Below are positions 38,487 through 47,594 of a DNA stretch of 49,806 bases, one piece after another; the stretch's first letter is position 1; each line of letters opens with the position of its first letter. The notes beneath the pieces were generated by a model. It did not search any database. It worked only from the letters and a program-made list of their open reading frames with translations, and was not told the origin of the DNA. This stretch comes from a virus: IMG/VR virus record IMGVR_UViG_3300044644_000552, positions 1 through 49,806 of that record; one strand, written 5' to 3'. The position numbers were made by a program, and so were the translations under genes.

Positions 38487-40082
38487 ATGACAGGCACCGT
38501 TAAAACAGTAGCAGATCCTTGTCAGACATACATTCATTTTATATCTTCGTGGGCTAAAAGTCGTGCTGTTTGTAATGGTGAACGCGCAGTCAAAGAATTA
38601 GATGGACATTTAGATTTGATTCGGATGTCTAATCTTTTAATACCCTTTTCTCCTTCAATGAGTAGTGCGCAATACGATTTCTATAAAGCAGAAGCAGAGC
38701 TGCCTGGCATTACTGCACAATTTGCAAAAATGTTAGTAGGCGGTATGTTAAGAAAACCACCTATTGTAGAGTTACCAGAAAATGCTCCAGAAGATGCATT
38801 AGATTGGATAACAAATAACATAGGCAGAGATGACTCTACTTTAGTGGCTTTCTTAGATGATATTTTGTGGGAAGAAGTACAAACGTCACGTGCTTGGGTT
38901 TTCATTGATTATCCCCGTGTTTCTAATTCAGATCTTCTTGATAAAGAAACCAAAGAGCAAATAAAGCCTTACCCTATTTTACAGAAAGCTGAAACAATTA
39001 TAAATTGGTCTACACGTACAAATATGTTTGGCAAAACAGTATTAAACAGGGTTATTGTAAAAGGATATATGGATGACTATACTACAAATGAATTCCATGC
39101 AATTCGGGTACCTGCAGTTTGGGTGCATGAGCTAGATGAGAGTGATGAGTATAGAATTCGTATTTATCAAGGCACAATTGCAGATAATGGTGATCAAACC
39201 TTAAAGCCAGGTGACGCTGCAAACAAGAATGACAGGTTGCTTCCAGCAGGAGGATTTCAGCTTATAGAAGTAATTGATAATATTTTGGCAAATGGCGAAA
39301 AACTAAATCACATACCTGCGTGGCCTTTAAATGGAAACATTACACCAGTTACTCCATTGCTTTCTCCAATCGTTGATAAAGAAATTAGCTTATATAATAA
39401 AATTAGTAGAAGGAATCATCTATTGTATGGTGCTTCTACCTACACTCCTGTTATTGCTTCTGATATGCCTGATGAAGAGTTTGATGATATTGTACAAGCA
39501 GGCTTAGGCTCTTGGATACGGTTAAGACAAGGCGATACTGCAACTGTACTAGAAACACCTACAGCCGCACTATCCGACATGCAAGCTGCAATTTTATCTA
39601 CAATGGATGAAATGGCTAAGCTTGGCATTAGAATGCTAACAACAGAAAATGAACAATCTGGTATTGCATTAGAATTGCGTAATGCATCTCAGACAGCACA
39701 GCTTGCTGTTCTTAGTACCAAAATATCTAATACAATGAAACAAGCAATATGTTTAATGCTAAACTGGCGGTATAATATAGACTGCAAGGCTTGTGATATC
39801 AAGTTTGAACTATCTGCAGACTTTGATCCAGTACCATTAGGTGCTGAGTGGTTAAACTTAATTACACAATGGTATCAATCAGGCTTGTTGCCTAGACCAG
39901 TGTGGTTACAAATGCTTAAAGCAAATGATATACTTAATGCTGAGTATGATGATGAAGAAGCTATGGGACAAATTAATCAAGATGAGCTGATTATCCCAGC
40001 CTCTACAAAATACAATGATCAATATTCAATGCAATTAGAAGCTGCTAAACAGGGGCAGAAAGCTAAACCAATTAAAGAATAG
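38487..40082 (+). CDS. Portal protein (DUF4055-like)
   Basis: 531 residues. The LAGMLRKPP-like segment here reads LVGGMLRKPPIVEL, followed by FLDDILWEEVQTSRAWVFIDYP and a long helical C-terminal part (STMDEMAKLGIRML), typical of the DUF4055 portal family of siphophages. It forms the dodecameric channel for DNA at one capsid vertex. It stands directly before the MuF protein, its usual partner. Confidence 0.8.
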   Translation: MTGTVKTVADPCQTYIHFISSWAKSRAVCNGERAVKELDGHLDLIRMSNLLIPFSPSMSSAQYDFYKAEAELPGITAQFAKMLVGGMLRKPPIVELPENAPEDALDWITNNIGRDDSTLVAFLDDILWEEVQTSRAWVFIDYPRVSNSDLLDKETKEQIKPYPILQKAETIINWSTRTNMFGKTVLNRVIVKGYMDDYTTNEFHAIRVPAVWVHELDESDEYRIRIYQGTIADNGDQTLKPGDAANKNDRLLPAGGFQLIEVIDNILANGEKLNHIPAWPLNGNITPVTPLLSPIVDKEISLYNKISRRNHLLYGASTYTPVIASDMPDEEFDDIVQAGLGSWIRLRQGDTATVLETPTAALSDMQAAILSTMDEMAKLGIRMLTTENEQSGIALELRNASQTAQLAVLSTKISNTMKQAICLMLNWRYNIDCKACDIKFELSADFDPVPLGAEWLNLITQWYQSGLLPRPVWLQMLKANDILNAEYDDEEAMGQINQDELIIPASTKYNDQYSMQLEAAKQGQKAKPIKE

Positions 40083-40093
40083 AGGTATTTACC

Positions 40094-43000
40094 GTGGCCA
40101 TTAATGCTAATACACAAATTTATGATAAAACACTAGATCGCGCAGCAATGCTACGACTACATGAGAGAAGGGTAGTTGGTAAGGTTGATGTAATCATTGA
40201 TGGCCATATCCTTCGTCTGGACAAATTAATAAAAGCTTTTGAAGGTATGAATCCTTTTAAAGCTGCATTAGATAAAGAGTTGCATAGAACGTATTCACAA
40301 ATTAACAACTCAGTAGAGAAGGATTTACTGTCTTTGACTACAGATCAACTCTCTTTTGCTTACCAAAAAGTAGAAGTAGCAATGGGGCATATATGGCGTA
40401 CTGAACGGCCTAAAGTTCGTGTTGCTGAAGAAATTGCGCTTGCTAATCCGCTCTATAAAAATCAAACAATGGAACAAGGGTGGCAAGGTATTTCTAAAAA
40501 TGAGAAGATTAGAATTGAAGCTGTAATTCGAAAAGGAATTGCAGATGGTAATACTATTGATGAAATAGCATTAGCAGTACGTACAGGAAATGTTCACAAT
40601 ATAACTAGAAACCAAGCAAAAGGCTTAGTCATTACTGCAGTTACTTCTGTAACAAATCAGGCTGACCACGCAATATATAAAGCTAATGCAAAAGCACTAT
40701 TAGGTTGGGAATACGTTGCGGTACTTGATGCTCGTACTACACCTTTGTGTGCAGGAAGAGATGGCCATATTTATGAGATAGGAGATGTTGTACACTTGCC
40801 TCCAGCTCATTGGCATTGCCGTTCTACAACAACACCTGTATTTAAATCATGGGATGATATTTCTAAATTAGAAAGTGTTGCTCAAATACGTAAGCGAAAC
40901 TTAGCAGGACTTACGGATAAACAAAAGGCTTTCTATGATGGCAATACTCCACTAAAAGAAAGCTATAACGACTGGCTGCTAAGACAACCACAAGATGTTC
41001 AACTAAGACACTTAGGTGATTATAAGAAAGTAGGTATGTTTAATTCTCAACAACTTACTTTAGACAAATTTACTAATGATGAAGGCAATACAATAGGTAT
41101 CAAAGAGTTACGTAAGATGACAGATTCTACTTATGTACTTCCTAATGATACCCAGAAGTTTGCCAATGCTAAGGCTAAGTTAGATGCAATGCAATTGCCG
41201 ATAATGACACCTGAAGATTTATTTGATAATAAAGAATTAGTAAAAACATTAAGAGATTATTATTTATTACAAGCTGGAGAATTAGATGGTACTCTATCAC
41301 TCACAAACTATCGCGGTGCCCTCATACACACCAAGAAAGCTACCAAATCACGAGTGCTCAACAATCTCCCAACTGAAGACCAAACAGTCTTTAACCCAGT
41401 TACAGGTCGTTACGAAGACACAAGGCTATACCAGCCTAACGTACAAGTACTAAATAATAACCTTAGGCTATTACGCGAAAGTCCAACATTAAAACAGGCA
41501 GATAAAGACTTTATCGAAAATTTTGTTGGTAGCCTTGATGAAAAGATGGGTGCAAATGAGAGAGCTGTAGTGGCAGATAATCTCCGTATTATCTTTACTA
41601 GGTTTAGAAACAATGGTGAGCAATGGAATAACTTTAAAGCTGTTGTTCAAGGCCAAATTAAGTTTGATGTAATGAACGTATCTGATTCGTTAGAAACACA
41701 ACTACGTGCTGATATTGATGTACTTAAAAAGCTTAAGCAAGACAATTACATTGACCCTATCTTAGGCCCTACTCAGTTACAAGACTTGCATGATAACTTT
41801 ATCAGCAATATACGTGCTAAGAATAACTGGGAAGATTCCACTGCACCTAAGATTGCAAGGGAATTACGCAATACATTTGACTACAAAATACCGCTTAAGC
41901 TTAAGTTGTTGCCTAATGGGAAGCCACGTATTAGCGAAGAAGCATTAACACAATTTTATTTGAAATTTGCCCATAGGCTGAGTCTTGCTGATATGCCTGA
42001 CAGAGATCAATTTGCTGTAGCACTTGGTAGAGATTTATACAATCTTGCCAACCTAAACGGTAATAGACGTGAATGGTATAGTACTGGAATGGCTCTATTA
42101 GAAGCAAAGAATGTAAAGAAATTCTTCGAAGTAGAAACCTTTGGTGTACAAAAACGAAGAATGAAAAGTAGATTGAGTAACAGTTTGTTTGGGCCTTATT
42201 ATGACACTCTGTCATATAACATACGTGTGACTGATCCTCGTGTACAAGAATATGCGCAGCTCACAAGGAAAGTGGATGTCGGCCTACGTGTTGGCGTTAC
42301 AACGGATAAGAACAAGTTAATATTCCGCGAGGGTTATAAGACTTATTTTATTGACAGAGGTCTCCTAGGTTTAGAAGACACACGTATACCTATTACATCT
42401 ACAAATAGTTTTGGTGATTTTCCTGAAAAGTTTGTTGATAAGAATTTGGCAGATGCTTTAAATTGGGCATCTAAATCTAAATACAAAATTGACGAAGACT
42501 TCTACGATTTCACTCAGAAATTATTGTACTTCGAAGACGACAGAGGTAACGCCAAAAAGTACAACGAATTGAATGAATACAAACATTACATATCTTCAAG
42601 AGGAGATGCTTATGAAAGATTCAAATCAATGGAGTGGCTACGGACTCGAGGATATTCTTTTAGTAATCATGCTTTTGTTGACCATCGTGCTCGTATATAT
42701 GATCGCGGACTCATTAGTCCTCAGTCAGGAGAATCCTTCAGACCGTTTCTTAACACAGAACAATCAAAAGTGTTGGGTGAGTCGGGTTATAGAAACTTTA
42801 GAGACCAAATAGGTGCATTCATGGGCGGTCTTAACGATACCTTTGAAGGACGATATAATTCATTATCCTTTACTGGTAGACAAAAGATTGCTGATAAGCT
42901 ATGGCCTGATATGGTAGAGATTGGTAATAAGATGTTACGTGCAAAGCCTGCTGACATTCGCGCTATATTAGAATCAGAAATGGTACAATTAGTAGATGGC

Positions 43001-44719
43001 GAAGAGCTAGGTAAGTTCTTTAGGTTTGCTATGGAATCAGCTAAGATAGATAATCATCTTAAAGCTGGTGGTACAATGATTGATTATGAAACAGCCTTAG
43101 CTTTAGAACAAGACGCTTCTTCTTCTGGTGCTCAGATTATTGCATTAACAACAAAGAACAAACAGTTAGCTGAATTATCTAATGTTGTACCTACAAATCA
43201 AAAGCGTAGGCTATATGATGAAATTGCTGCTGCCACTTATAATGATCCTCGTTTTAAAATATTAAACGAGAAGTTAGGGTTAAATGAAAAAGATTTACGA
43301 AAAGCTGCGAAAGCTCAGAACATGGTTACGTTTTATGGTGCTGGTGAACGAACTGGCATCCTTAATGTGGAAGGTAAATTATCGAAAGTCTTGGACAAGC
43401 AGGGTAACACGTTGGTCGTTAAAGCGTCTGATCGTGATAAGGTACTTAATGAGATTTCTGCAAGAGCAGCAAGATACGAACGTTTCGATCCTGAAACAGC
43501 TGAACAGCTCAAACAGCTCAGAGCAAATGTACGCGATGTCTTTAATAAAGGCCAAGATCCTGGGGACGATATTATGGAAGCGCTCTACTTCCTCGATCCA
43601 GAGACTAGGCAATTAGTTGAAAAGATGTCTCATCAGTATGATAGAGTTGTAACACCATCAGACTTTGCTGCTATTGCAAGACTAATGTCTGAACAGTTAA
43701 GTGAACAAGTGCCTATTTTAAAAGACTTTACTAAGTTCTTTGGTAGACTTGCCGAAGATTTCTTAGTTAATTCTAAGCCTTCTGAAGCAGCTCTTGACTG
43801 GAAATCTATTGGCCGTACAGCTGCCCTAAGACCTTATCAGAGAGGTTATGTACTTCCTGATCGTATTAGCGAGATATTAGGTTTAAAGGCAGGAGAAGCA
43901 GTAACTGAAAAGTTCTTAAAAAGGTTTAATGGCTGGAAACCAGACGGCTCTTTAGCTGATATTATCTATGGTGTAAAAGGCCCTGATGATAGACGTACTG
44001 GCTTTAAAGTACTTAAAATTGAACCTGTAGATAAGATTGAAATATCTAAGGGTATAGAAATCTTTTATGCTAACAAGCTTCCTAAGTCTTGGACAAATGT
44101 ACCTTGGGTTAATTTTGATGGTAAAATCATTGAACAGAACTTTACTCAAACATTTGAAGAGAGATTGTCTTATAAAGACAGGGATGGTAATTGGGTAAAC
44201 AATATCTTGCAAATACCTCAAAAGACAGAAGCAACTTGGTGGGAACAGTTTGTAAATGCTGATGGTAAGATTAACGATATAGCTGATGCAGGAAAGGCAC
44301 GTACTGCTTTTGCCGTTAATGGTAACCATTCAAATGACGCTACATTGGTTAAGAACTTTCACCTATGGGGCAAACAAAATGGCATTGCAACTAGTACTAT
44401 TCATGACGCGTTCTTTGCTAATGCTGCAGATATGCTAAATGCTCGTGATGGTATTCGTAAATTATACGCAAAAACATTGGATGCTAATCCAGTGTTAGCT
44501 ACACTAAATGAGATGAAGGCTCGTGGATTGCCTAAAGAGCTTTATGATCAATACCTTCAAGAAGCCATAGACAAAGGACTAATACCTGTAGAAGGTGTTT
44601 CTATTGTTGGTGGTAAACGCTTGAAGAAATCTGATATCCTTACTAAAGAGGATATTTTATCAACAATACCCGATCCTACTAAATTTGAAAATGATTGGGG
44701 TTTTTATGGAATTGGATAA
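40094..44719 (+). CDS. MuF head protein fused to a virion-type single-subunit RNA polymerase
   Basis: 1541 residues, GTG start with AGAGG upstream. Residues about 130-250 form a MuF (phage head morphogenesis) domain: TSVTNQADHAIYKAN, VLDARTTPLCAGRDG and PPAHWHCRS. The C-terminal half has the single-subunit RNA polymerase set in order: DHRARIYDR (D863, R867, as T7 D421/R425), LEQDASSSGAQ (D1007, as D537), RKAAKAQNMVTFYGAG (R1069, K1073, M1077, Y1081, in the same register as T7 R627, K631, M635, Y639), and IHDAFF (H1437-D1438, as H811-D812). The polymerase part is about 1100 residues, close to the N4 mini-virion polymerase. MuF proteins sit near the portal inside capsids, so the polymerase is probably packaged and ejected with DNA. 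Residues 280-800 have no recognised domain. Confidence 0.85.
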   Translation: MAINANTQIYDKTLDRAAMLRLHERRVVGKVDVIIDGHILRLDKLIKAFEGMNPFKAALDKELHRTYSQINNSVEKDLLSLTTDQLSFAYQKVEVAMGHIWRTERPKVRVAEEIALANPLYKNQTMEQGWQGISKNEKIRIEAVIRKGIADGNTIDEIALAVRTGNVHNITRNQAKGLVITAVTSVTNQADHAIYKANAKALLGWEYVAVLDARTTPLCAGRDGHIYEIGDVVHLPPAHWHCRSTTTPVFKSWDDISKLESVAQIRKRNLAGLTDKQKAFYDGNTPLKESYNDWLLRQPQDVQLRHLGDYKKVGMFNSQQLTLDKFTNDEGNTIGIKELRKMTDSTYVLPNDTQKFANAKAKLDAMQLPIMTPEDLFDNKELVKTLRDYYLLQAGELDGTLSLTNYRGALIHTKKATKSRVLNNLPTEDQTVFNPVTGRYEDTRLYQPNVQVLNNNLRLLRESPTLKQADKDFIENFVGSLDEKMGANERAVVADNLRIIFTRFRNNGEQWNNFKAVVQGQIKFDVMNVSDSLETQLRADIDVLKKLKQDNYIDPILGPTQLQDLHDNFISNIRAKNNWEDSTAPKIARELRNTFDYKIPLKLKLLPNGKPRISEEALTQFYLKFAHRLSLADMPDRDQFAVALGRDLYNLANLNGNRREWYSTGMALLEAKNVKKFFEVETFGVQKRRMKSRLSNSLFGPYYDTLSYNIRVTDPRVQEYAQLTRKVDVGLRVGVTTDKNKLIFREGYKTYFIDRGLLGLEDTRIPITSTNSFGDFPEKFVDKNLADALNWASKSKYKIDEDFYDFTQKLLYFEDDRGNAKKYNELNEYKHYISSRGDAYERFKSMEWLRTRGYSFSNHAFVDHRARIYDRGLISPQSGESFRPFLNTEQSKVLGESGYRNFRDQIGAFMGGLNDTFEGRYNSLSFTGRQKIADKLWPDMVEIGNKMLRAKPADIRAILESEMVQLVDGEELGKFFRFAMESAKIDNHLKAGGTMIDYETALALEQDASSSGAQIIALTTKNKQLAELSNVVPTNQKRRLYDEIAAATYNDPRFKILNEKLGLNEKDLRKAAKAQNMVTFYGAGERTGILNVEGKLSKVLDKQGNTLVVKASDRDKVLNEISARAARYERFDPETAEQLKQLRANVRDVFNKGQDPGDDIMEALYFLDPETRQLVEKMSHQYDRVVTPSDFAAIARLMSEQLSEQVPILKDFTKFFGRLAEDFLVNSKPSEAALDWKSIGRTAALRPYQRGYVLPDRISEILGLKAGEAVTEKFLKRFNGWKPDGSLADIIYGVKGPDDRRTGFKVLKIEPVDKIEISKGIEIFYANKLPKSWTNVPWVNFDGKIIEQNFTQTFEERLSYKDRDGNWVNNILQIPQKTEATWWEQFVNADGKINDIADAGKARTAFAVNGNHSNDATLVKNFHLWGKQNGIATSTIHDAFFANAADMLNARDGIRKLYAKTLDANPVLATLNEMKARGLPKELYDQYLQEAIDKGLIPVEGVSIVGGKRLKKSDILTKEDILSTIPDPTKFENDWGFYGIG

Positions 44720-44721
44720 CA

Positions 44722-45093
44722 ATGAATATTGAACAAGAAATCGTAGCAAAAGGCTTAACAGCACCACGTATTACACCTGCAGATATTGAAAGTAATATTA
44801 AGAGTGTACATTACTTTACAGCTTACGATGGTCGTTTAGGTGCAATTGCATCAAATACTTACGTAGCCCAAGAATCGCCTGAAGAAGATAATTTAGACTT
44901 AATCCCATTAGCCTTATTAACTTTTTGCGTAGTAGTATTACGTAACGGGTTTACTGTAACAGGTGAATCTGCTTGTGCATCTCCTGAAAACTTTGACGCT
45001 GAGATTGGGCGTAAGGTTGCAAAAGAAAACGCTATTAGTAAAGTATGGCCTCTAATGGGCTATGAATTAAAATGCAAATTAACAGGCGGATAG
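44722..45093 (+). CDS. Phage Gp49-like protein, 123 aa
   Basis: VLRNGFTVTGESACASPENF with EIGRKVAKENAISKVWPLMG is the signature of the Gp49/66 family, small proteins of unknown function common in phages. It starts 2 bases after the MuF-polymerase stop. The frame is open upstream, but the ATG at 44722 gives family-like length. Confidence 0.75.
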   Translation: MNIEQEIVAKGLTAPRITPADIESNIKSVHYFTAYDGRLGAIASNTYVAQESPEEDNLDLIPLALLTFCVVVLRNGFTVTGESACASPENFDAEIGRKVAKENAISKVWPLMGYELKCKLTGG

Positions 45094-45094
45094 T

Positions 45095-45229
45095 ATGTCA
45101 GCTGAGATTAAAAAGTGTAACTGCAAACATGCAGCACAAGATAAGCTGTATGGCACTGGAATGCGTGTTATGAACGCAACCCAGAAGAAAGAATTTCGTT
45201 GTACTATATGTGGAGCAACACACAAATGA
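45095..45229 (+). CDS. Small zinc-ribbon protein, 44 aa
   Basis: CNCKHAAQDKLYGTGMRV and FRCTICGATHK give two cysteine pairs of a zinc ribbon, a type often found between phage head genes. It overlaps the Tad2-like gene by ATGA. Function unknown. Confidence 0.6.
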   Translation: MSAEIKKCNCKHAAQDKLYGTGMRVMNATQKKEFRCTICGATHK

Positions 45230-45444
45230 GATTTAGTCACGCATTAGATATGATTATTGCTGGTCAAAAGCTAGCACGTGAAGGCTGGAATGGAAAAGAC
45301 ATGTACGTTAAGTTAGTAAAAGCACATGATTTTGAATTTTCAGAACTATGCCCACACTTTGTCATTAAGAACGTTAGAAATTCTTTTGACACATGGGTAC
45401 CGTCTGTAGCAGATTTGTTAGCAGATGATTGGGTACTAGTTTAG
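45226..45444 (+). CDS. Tad2-like protein (DUF2829), candidate anti-Thoeris factor
   Basis: 72 residues. MRFSHALDMIIAGQKLAREG with WNGKDMYVKLV and the end VPSVADLLADDWVLV match the DUF2829 pattern (F..AL..L..GkkvaR.gWng..m.v ... W.pS..D..A.DW). Characterised DUF2829 members (Tad2) bind cyclic ADP-ribose signals and block Thoeris immunity. Many homologues exist without tested function. It lies at the end of the head operon and not in the early region, and is followed by class A copy 6. Confidence 0.8.
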   Translation: MRFSHALDMIIAGQKLAREGWNGKDMYVKLVKAHDFEFSELCPHFVIKNVRNSFDTWVPSVADLLADDWVLV

Positions 45445-45462
45445 GTACACAAAAGGAGGCAG

Positions 45463-45480
45463 ACCCCGTTAAATTAACCC
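45463..45480 (+). promoter_or_regulatory. Class A promoter-like motif, copy 6
   Basis: Exact 18-mer, first of a pair before the capsid operon. It is followed by CCTCCCCCTATATT, matching the C-rich block after copies 1 and 4. Confidence 0.7.
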
Positions 45481-45572
45481 TTCCCTGCCTCCCCCTATAT
45501 TCATTATATATAGTATTATCTCTTATTATAATATCTATTATACTAAGTAATATACTATATAATCATTATAGA
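45481..45572. other. AT-rich segment between paired class A motifs (second origin-like site)
   Basis: A C-rich start then nearly pure A/T with dyads such as ATTATAATAT and TAATATACTATATAAT. Same architecture as 27312-27425. No coding potential. Possible replication origin or simply strong promoter spacer. Confidence 0.45.
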
Positions 45573-45590
45573 ACCCCGTTAAATTAACCC
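45573..45590 (+). promoter_or_regulatory. Class A promoter-like motif, copy 7
   Basis: Exact 18-mer, 80 bases before the scaffold gene, followed by A/T-rich TAAATATAAAATTTAG. Probably drives capsid and tail genes. Confidence 0.7.
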
Positions 45591-45670
45591 TAAATATAAA
45601 ATTTAGTGATTCCAACATTATAGATTGTATCTATAATATATAAAGAGTTGTACTCAAAGGAAATAAACAA

Positions 45671-46318
45671 ATGTCTACCGAAACTGATGAAACACAAACA
45701 CAAGAAACTAATACTCCTGCTCCGGATAATATTACTCCCACTCCTCCTGTGGATGACGTGGACAGCAAGATCCAAGAAGCTCTTAAGCCAATCAAGACAA
45801 AACTTGACAGTGCGTACAAAGAGCGTGACGAGGCTTTAAGAAAAGCTGCAGAGTATGAACAGAAAGAAAAAGAAGCTAATATAGCACGTCTACAAGAAGA
45901 AGGGAAACACAAAGAAGCCTTTGAACTTCAGTTAGCAGAGACCCAAGCTAAATTGGAAGCTGTAACAAAGCGTAACGTAGAGCTTGCTCGTGATGCAGAA
46001 ATCAAAACTGTACTAGCAAACTATGCGCTTAGAAGTGACAAAGCTCGCGATATGGCCTATATGGATATTGCCAGTCAACTTATTCAAAATGAGAATGGTG
46101 TCTGGGTTCACAAGAGTGGTGCCGATCTTAGAACGTTTGTAAAACAATTCTCTGAACATGACGATAATTCTTTCTTGTTTAAAGCCAAACCATCATCAGG
46201 CGGCGGTACTACACCATCTGGAACAAATAATCTTCCTGATAACTCGCCTAAATCAATCTTTGCGATGTCTCAGGAAGAGGTACTCAAACTCGCGGCAGAA
46301 GGAAAGCTTCGCCGTTAA
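45671..46318 (+). CDS. Capsid scaffolding protein
   Basis: 215 residues. The N-terminus is acidic and rich in Thr and Pro; residues 35-115 are a long charged coiled coil (SAYKERDEALRKAAEYEQ); the C-terminal half ends in a basic LKLAAEGKLRR. Composition and position before the major capsid gene fit an internal scaffold of the GP20/P22-gp8 kind. It would direct procapsid assembly and leave before packaging. AAGGA site. Confidence 0.8.
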   Translation: MSTETDETQTQETNTPAPDNITPTPPVDDVDSKIQEALKPIKTKLDSAYKERDEALRKAAEYEQKEKEANIARLQEEGKHKEAFELQLAETQAKLEAVTKRNVELARDAEIKTVLANYALRSDKARDMAYMDIASQLIQNENGVWVHKSGADLRTFVKQFSEHDDNSFLFKAKPSSGGGTTPSGTNNLPDNSPKSIFAMSQEEVLKLAAEGKLRR

Positions 46319-46333
46319 TATTAAGGAAATAAA

Positions 46334-47584
46334 ATGGCAGCAAATAGCGTTACCTATACCAGCGGAACAGCTGGTAATAATAACAACTATGTATTACAAG
46401 AAGCAATCGGCGCATACAGCGATGAAGCTTATACTAATGCTCGTAAGTTATCTGGTACTGGAATTACCTCTAGCAACCCACAAATTGACACTAACACAGA
46501 AACCTTTATTGGTCAAATGCGTTGGTTGAAACCTTTAAACCCTAAAATCAACATTGCATCATTAACAGATGCTGCTGATGGCGAGAAAACTAACTATACA
46601 TCTGACTTCAGTACTTACATTAAAACTGTACGTACACACGGTGCTGAAAAAGTCAATATGACTGAAGTAGTTACTCGTCAAGATGGTTTAGCTAAAATTG
46701 GTCGTGACTTTGGTGAAACTCGTGCTCAAGACGAACATAATGCTATTCTTTCTGTACTTAAAGGCGTAGCTATTTCTGAAGCATTAGTTGGTACAGCAGG
46801 TGCTGGTGGCCAGTCATGGTCAAATGACCCTACTGACGCAGCTTATGGCTTCTATGTAGATATCGGTTCAGCTACTGCTGGTGCAGGCAAAATCGTTTCT
46901 GGAAACGGTAAAGATAGAGACAACGTTCTTAACTATGCGTACCAAGGTGCTTCAAGAGCAGAAGGCTTGTTAGATGCATTTGGCAAAGCTTTCAAAGACT
47001 ATGAACCAGATTGGGCATACTTAGCTGTATCTCCAGAAGTTTTAGCTTCTTTCCGTTCAGCTAACTTTGTTGATGAAACAACTGTAACCGAAGGTAATAT
47101 TAACTTCCAAACAATTTTCAACGGTAAATTCCGCTTGATTGTAACACGGGCTAACCAATCTTTAAGTGCATCTGATCTTGCTGTACTTAATGCAGGTGCT
47201 GGTGTTGATATTGTTGGTACTAAAACTTCATTCATCATTTTACCAGGTGCTATTGCAATGGAAACATTAGCAGTGCCTGATTCAACTGAAGTATACCGTG
47301 ACGCTAACAAATACAAAGGTGGTGGTGTTACTTCTGTCTGGTCACGTTGGGGTTATGTACTAGCTCCTGCTGGTTATGATTGGAATGGTATTTCAACTGC
47401 ATTCCCTTCAGATGCTGATTACGCTTCATACCGCAGTACTTCTGGCGGTAATACAACTTCAGTAGTTGCTGCTGCAGGAACACAAGCTGCTCTTATCTCT
47501 AACCGTGCAAACGTTAAAGGTACTTGGACACGTAAAACAGCTTCTGCACTTTCATTGGGTATTTTACCAGTATTCCATTCTTAA
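46334..47584 (+). CDS. Major capsid protein
   Basis: 416 residues. MAANSVTYTSGTAGNNNNYV, ETFIGQMRWLKPLNP, NMTEVVTRQDGLAKIGRDFG and FVDETTVTEGNINFQTIFNG read like a HK97-fold coat protein of the non-processed type. Codons are biased towards T/A-ending preferred forms, as expected for a very abundant protein. Position after the scaffold and before connectors supports the call. Confidence 0.85.
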   Translation: MAANSVTYTSGTAGNNNNYVLQEAIGAYSDEAYTNARKLSGTGITSSNPQIDTNTETFIGQMRWLKPLNPKINIASLTDAADGEKTNYTSDFSTYIKTVRTHGAEKVNMTEVVTRQDGLAKIGRDFGETRAQDEHNAILSVLKGVAISEALVGTAGAGGQSWSNDPTDAAYGFYVDIGSATAGAGKIVSGNGKDRDNVLNYAYQGASRAEGLLDAFGKAFKDYEPDWAYLAVSPEVLASFRSANFVDETTVTEGNINFQTIFNGKFRLIVTRANQSLSASDLAVLNAGAGVDIVGTKTSFIILPGAIAMETLAVPDSTEVYRDANKYKGGGVTSVWSRWGYVLAPAGYDWNGISTAFPSDADYASYRSTSGGNTTSVVAAAGTQAALISNRANVKGTWTRKTASALSLGILPVFHS

Positions 47585-47594
47585 GGAGTAGGTT

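Noticed and set aside
43952-44329. 125-codon minus-strand frame inside the MuF-polymerase gene
   Set aside because: Antisense shadow without ribosome binding site or family resemblance.
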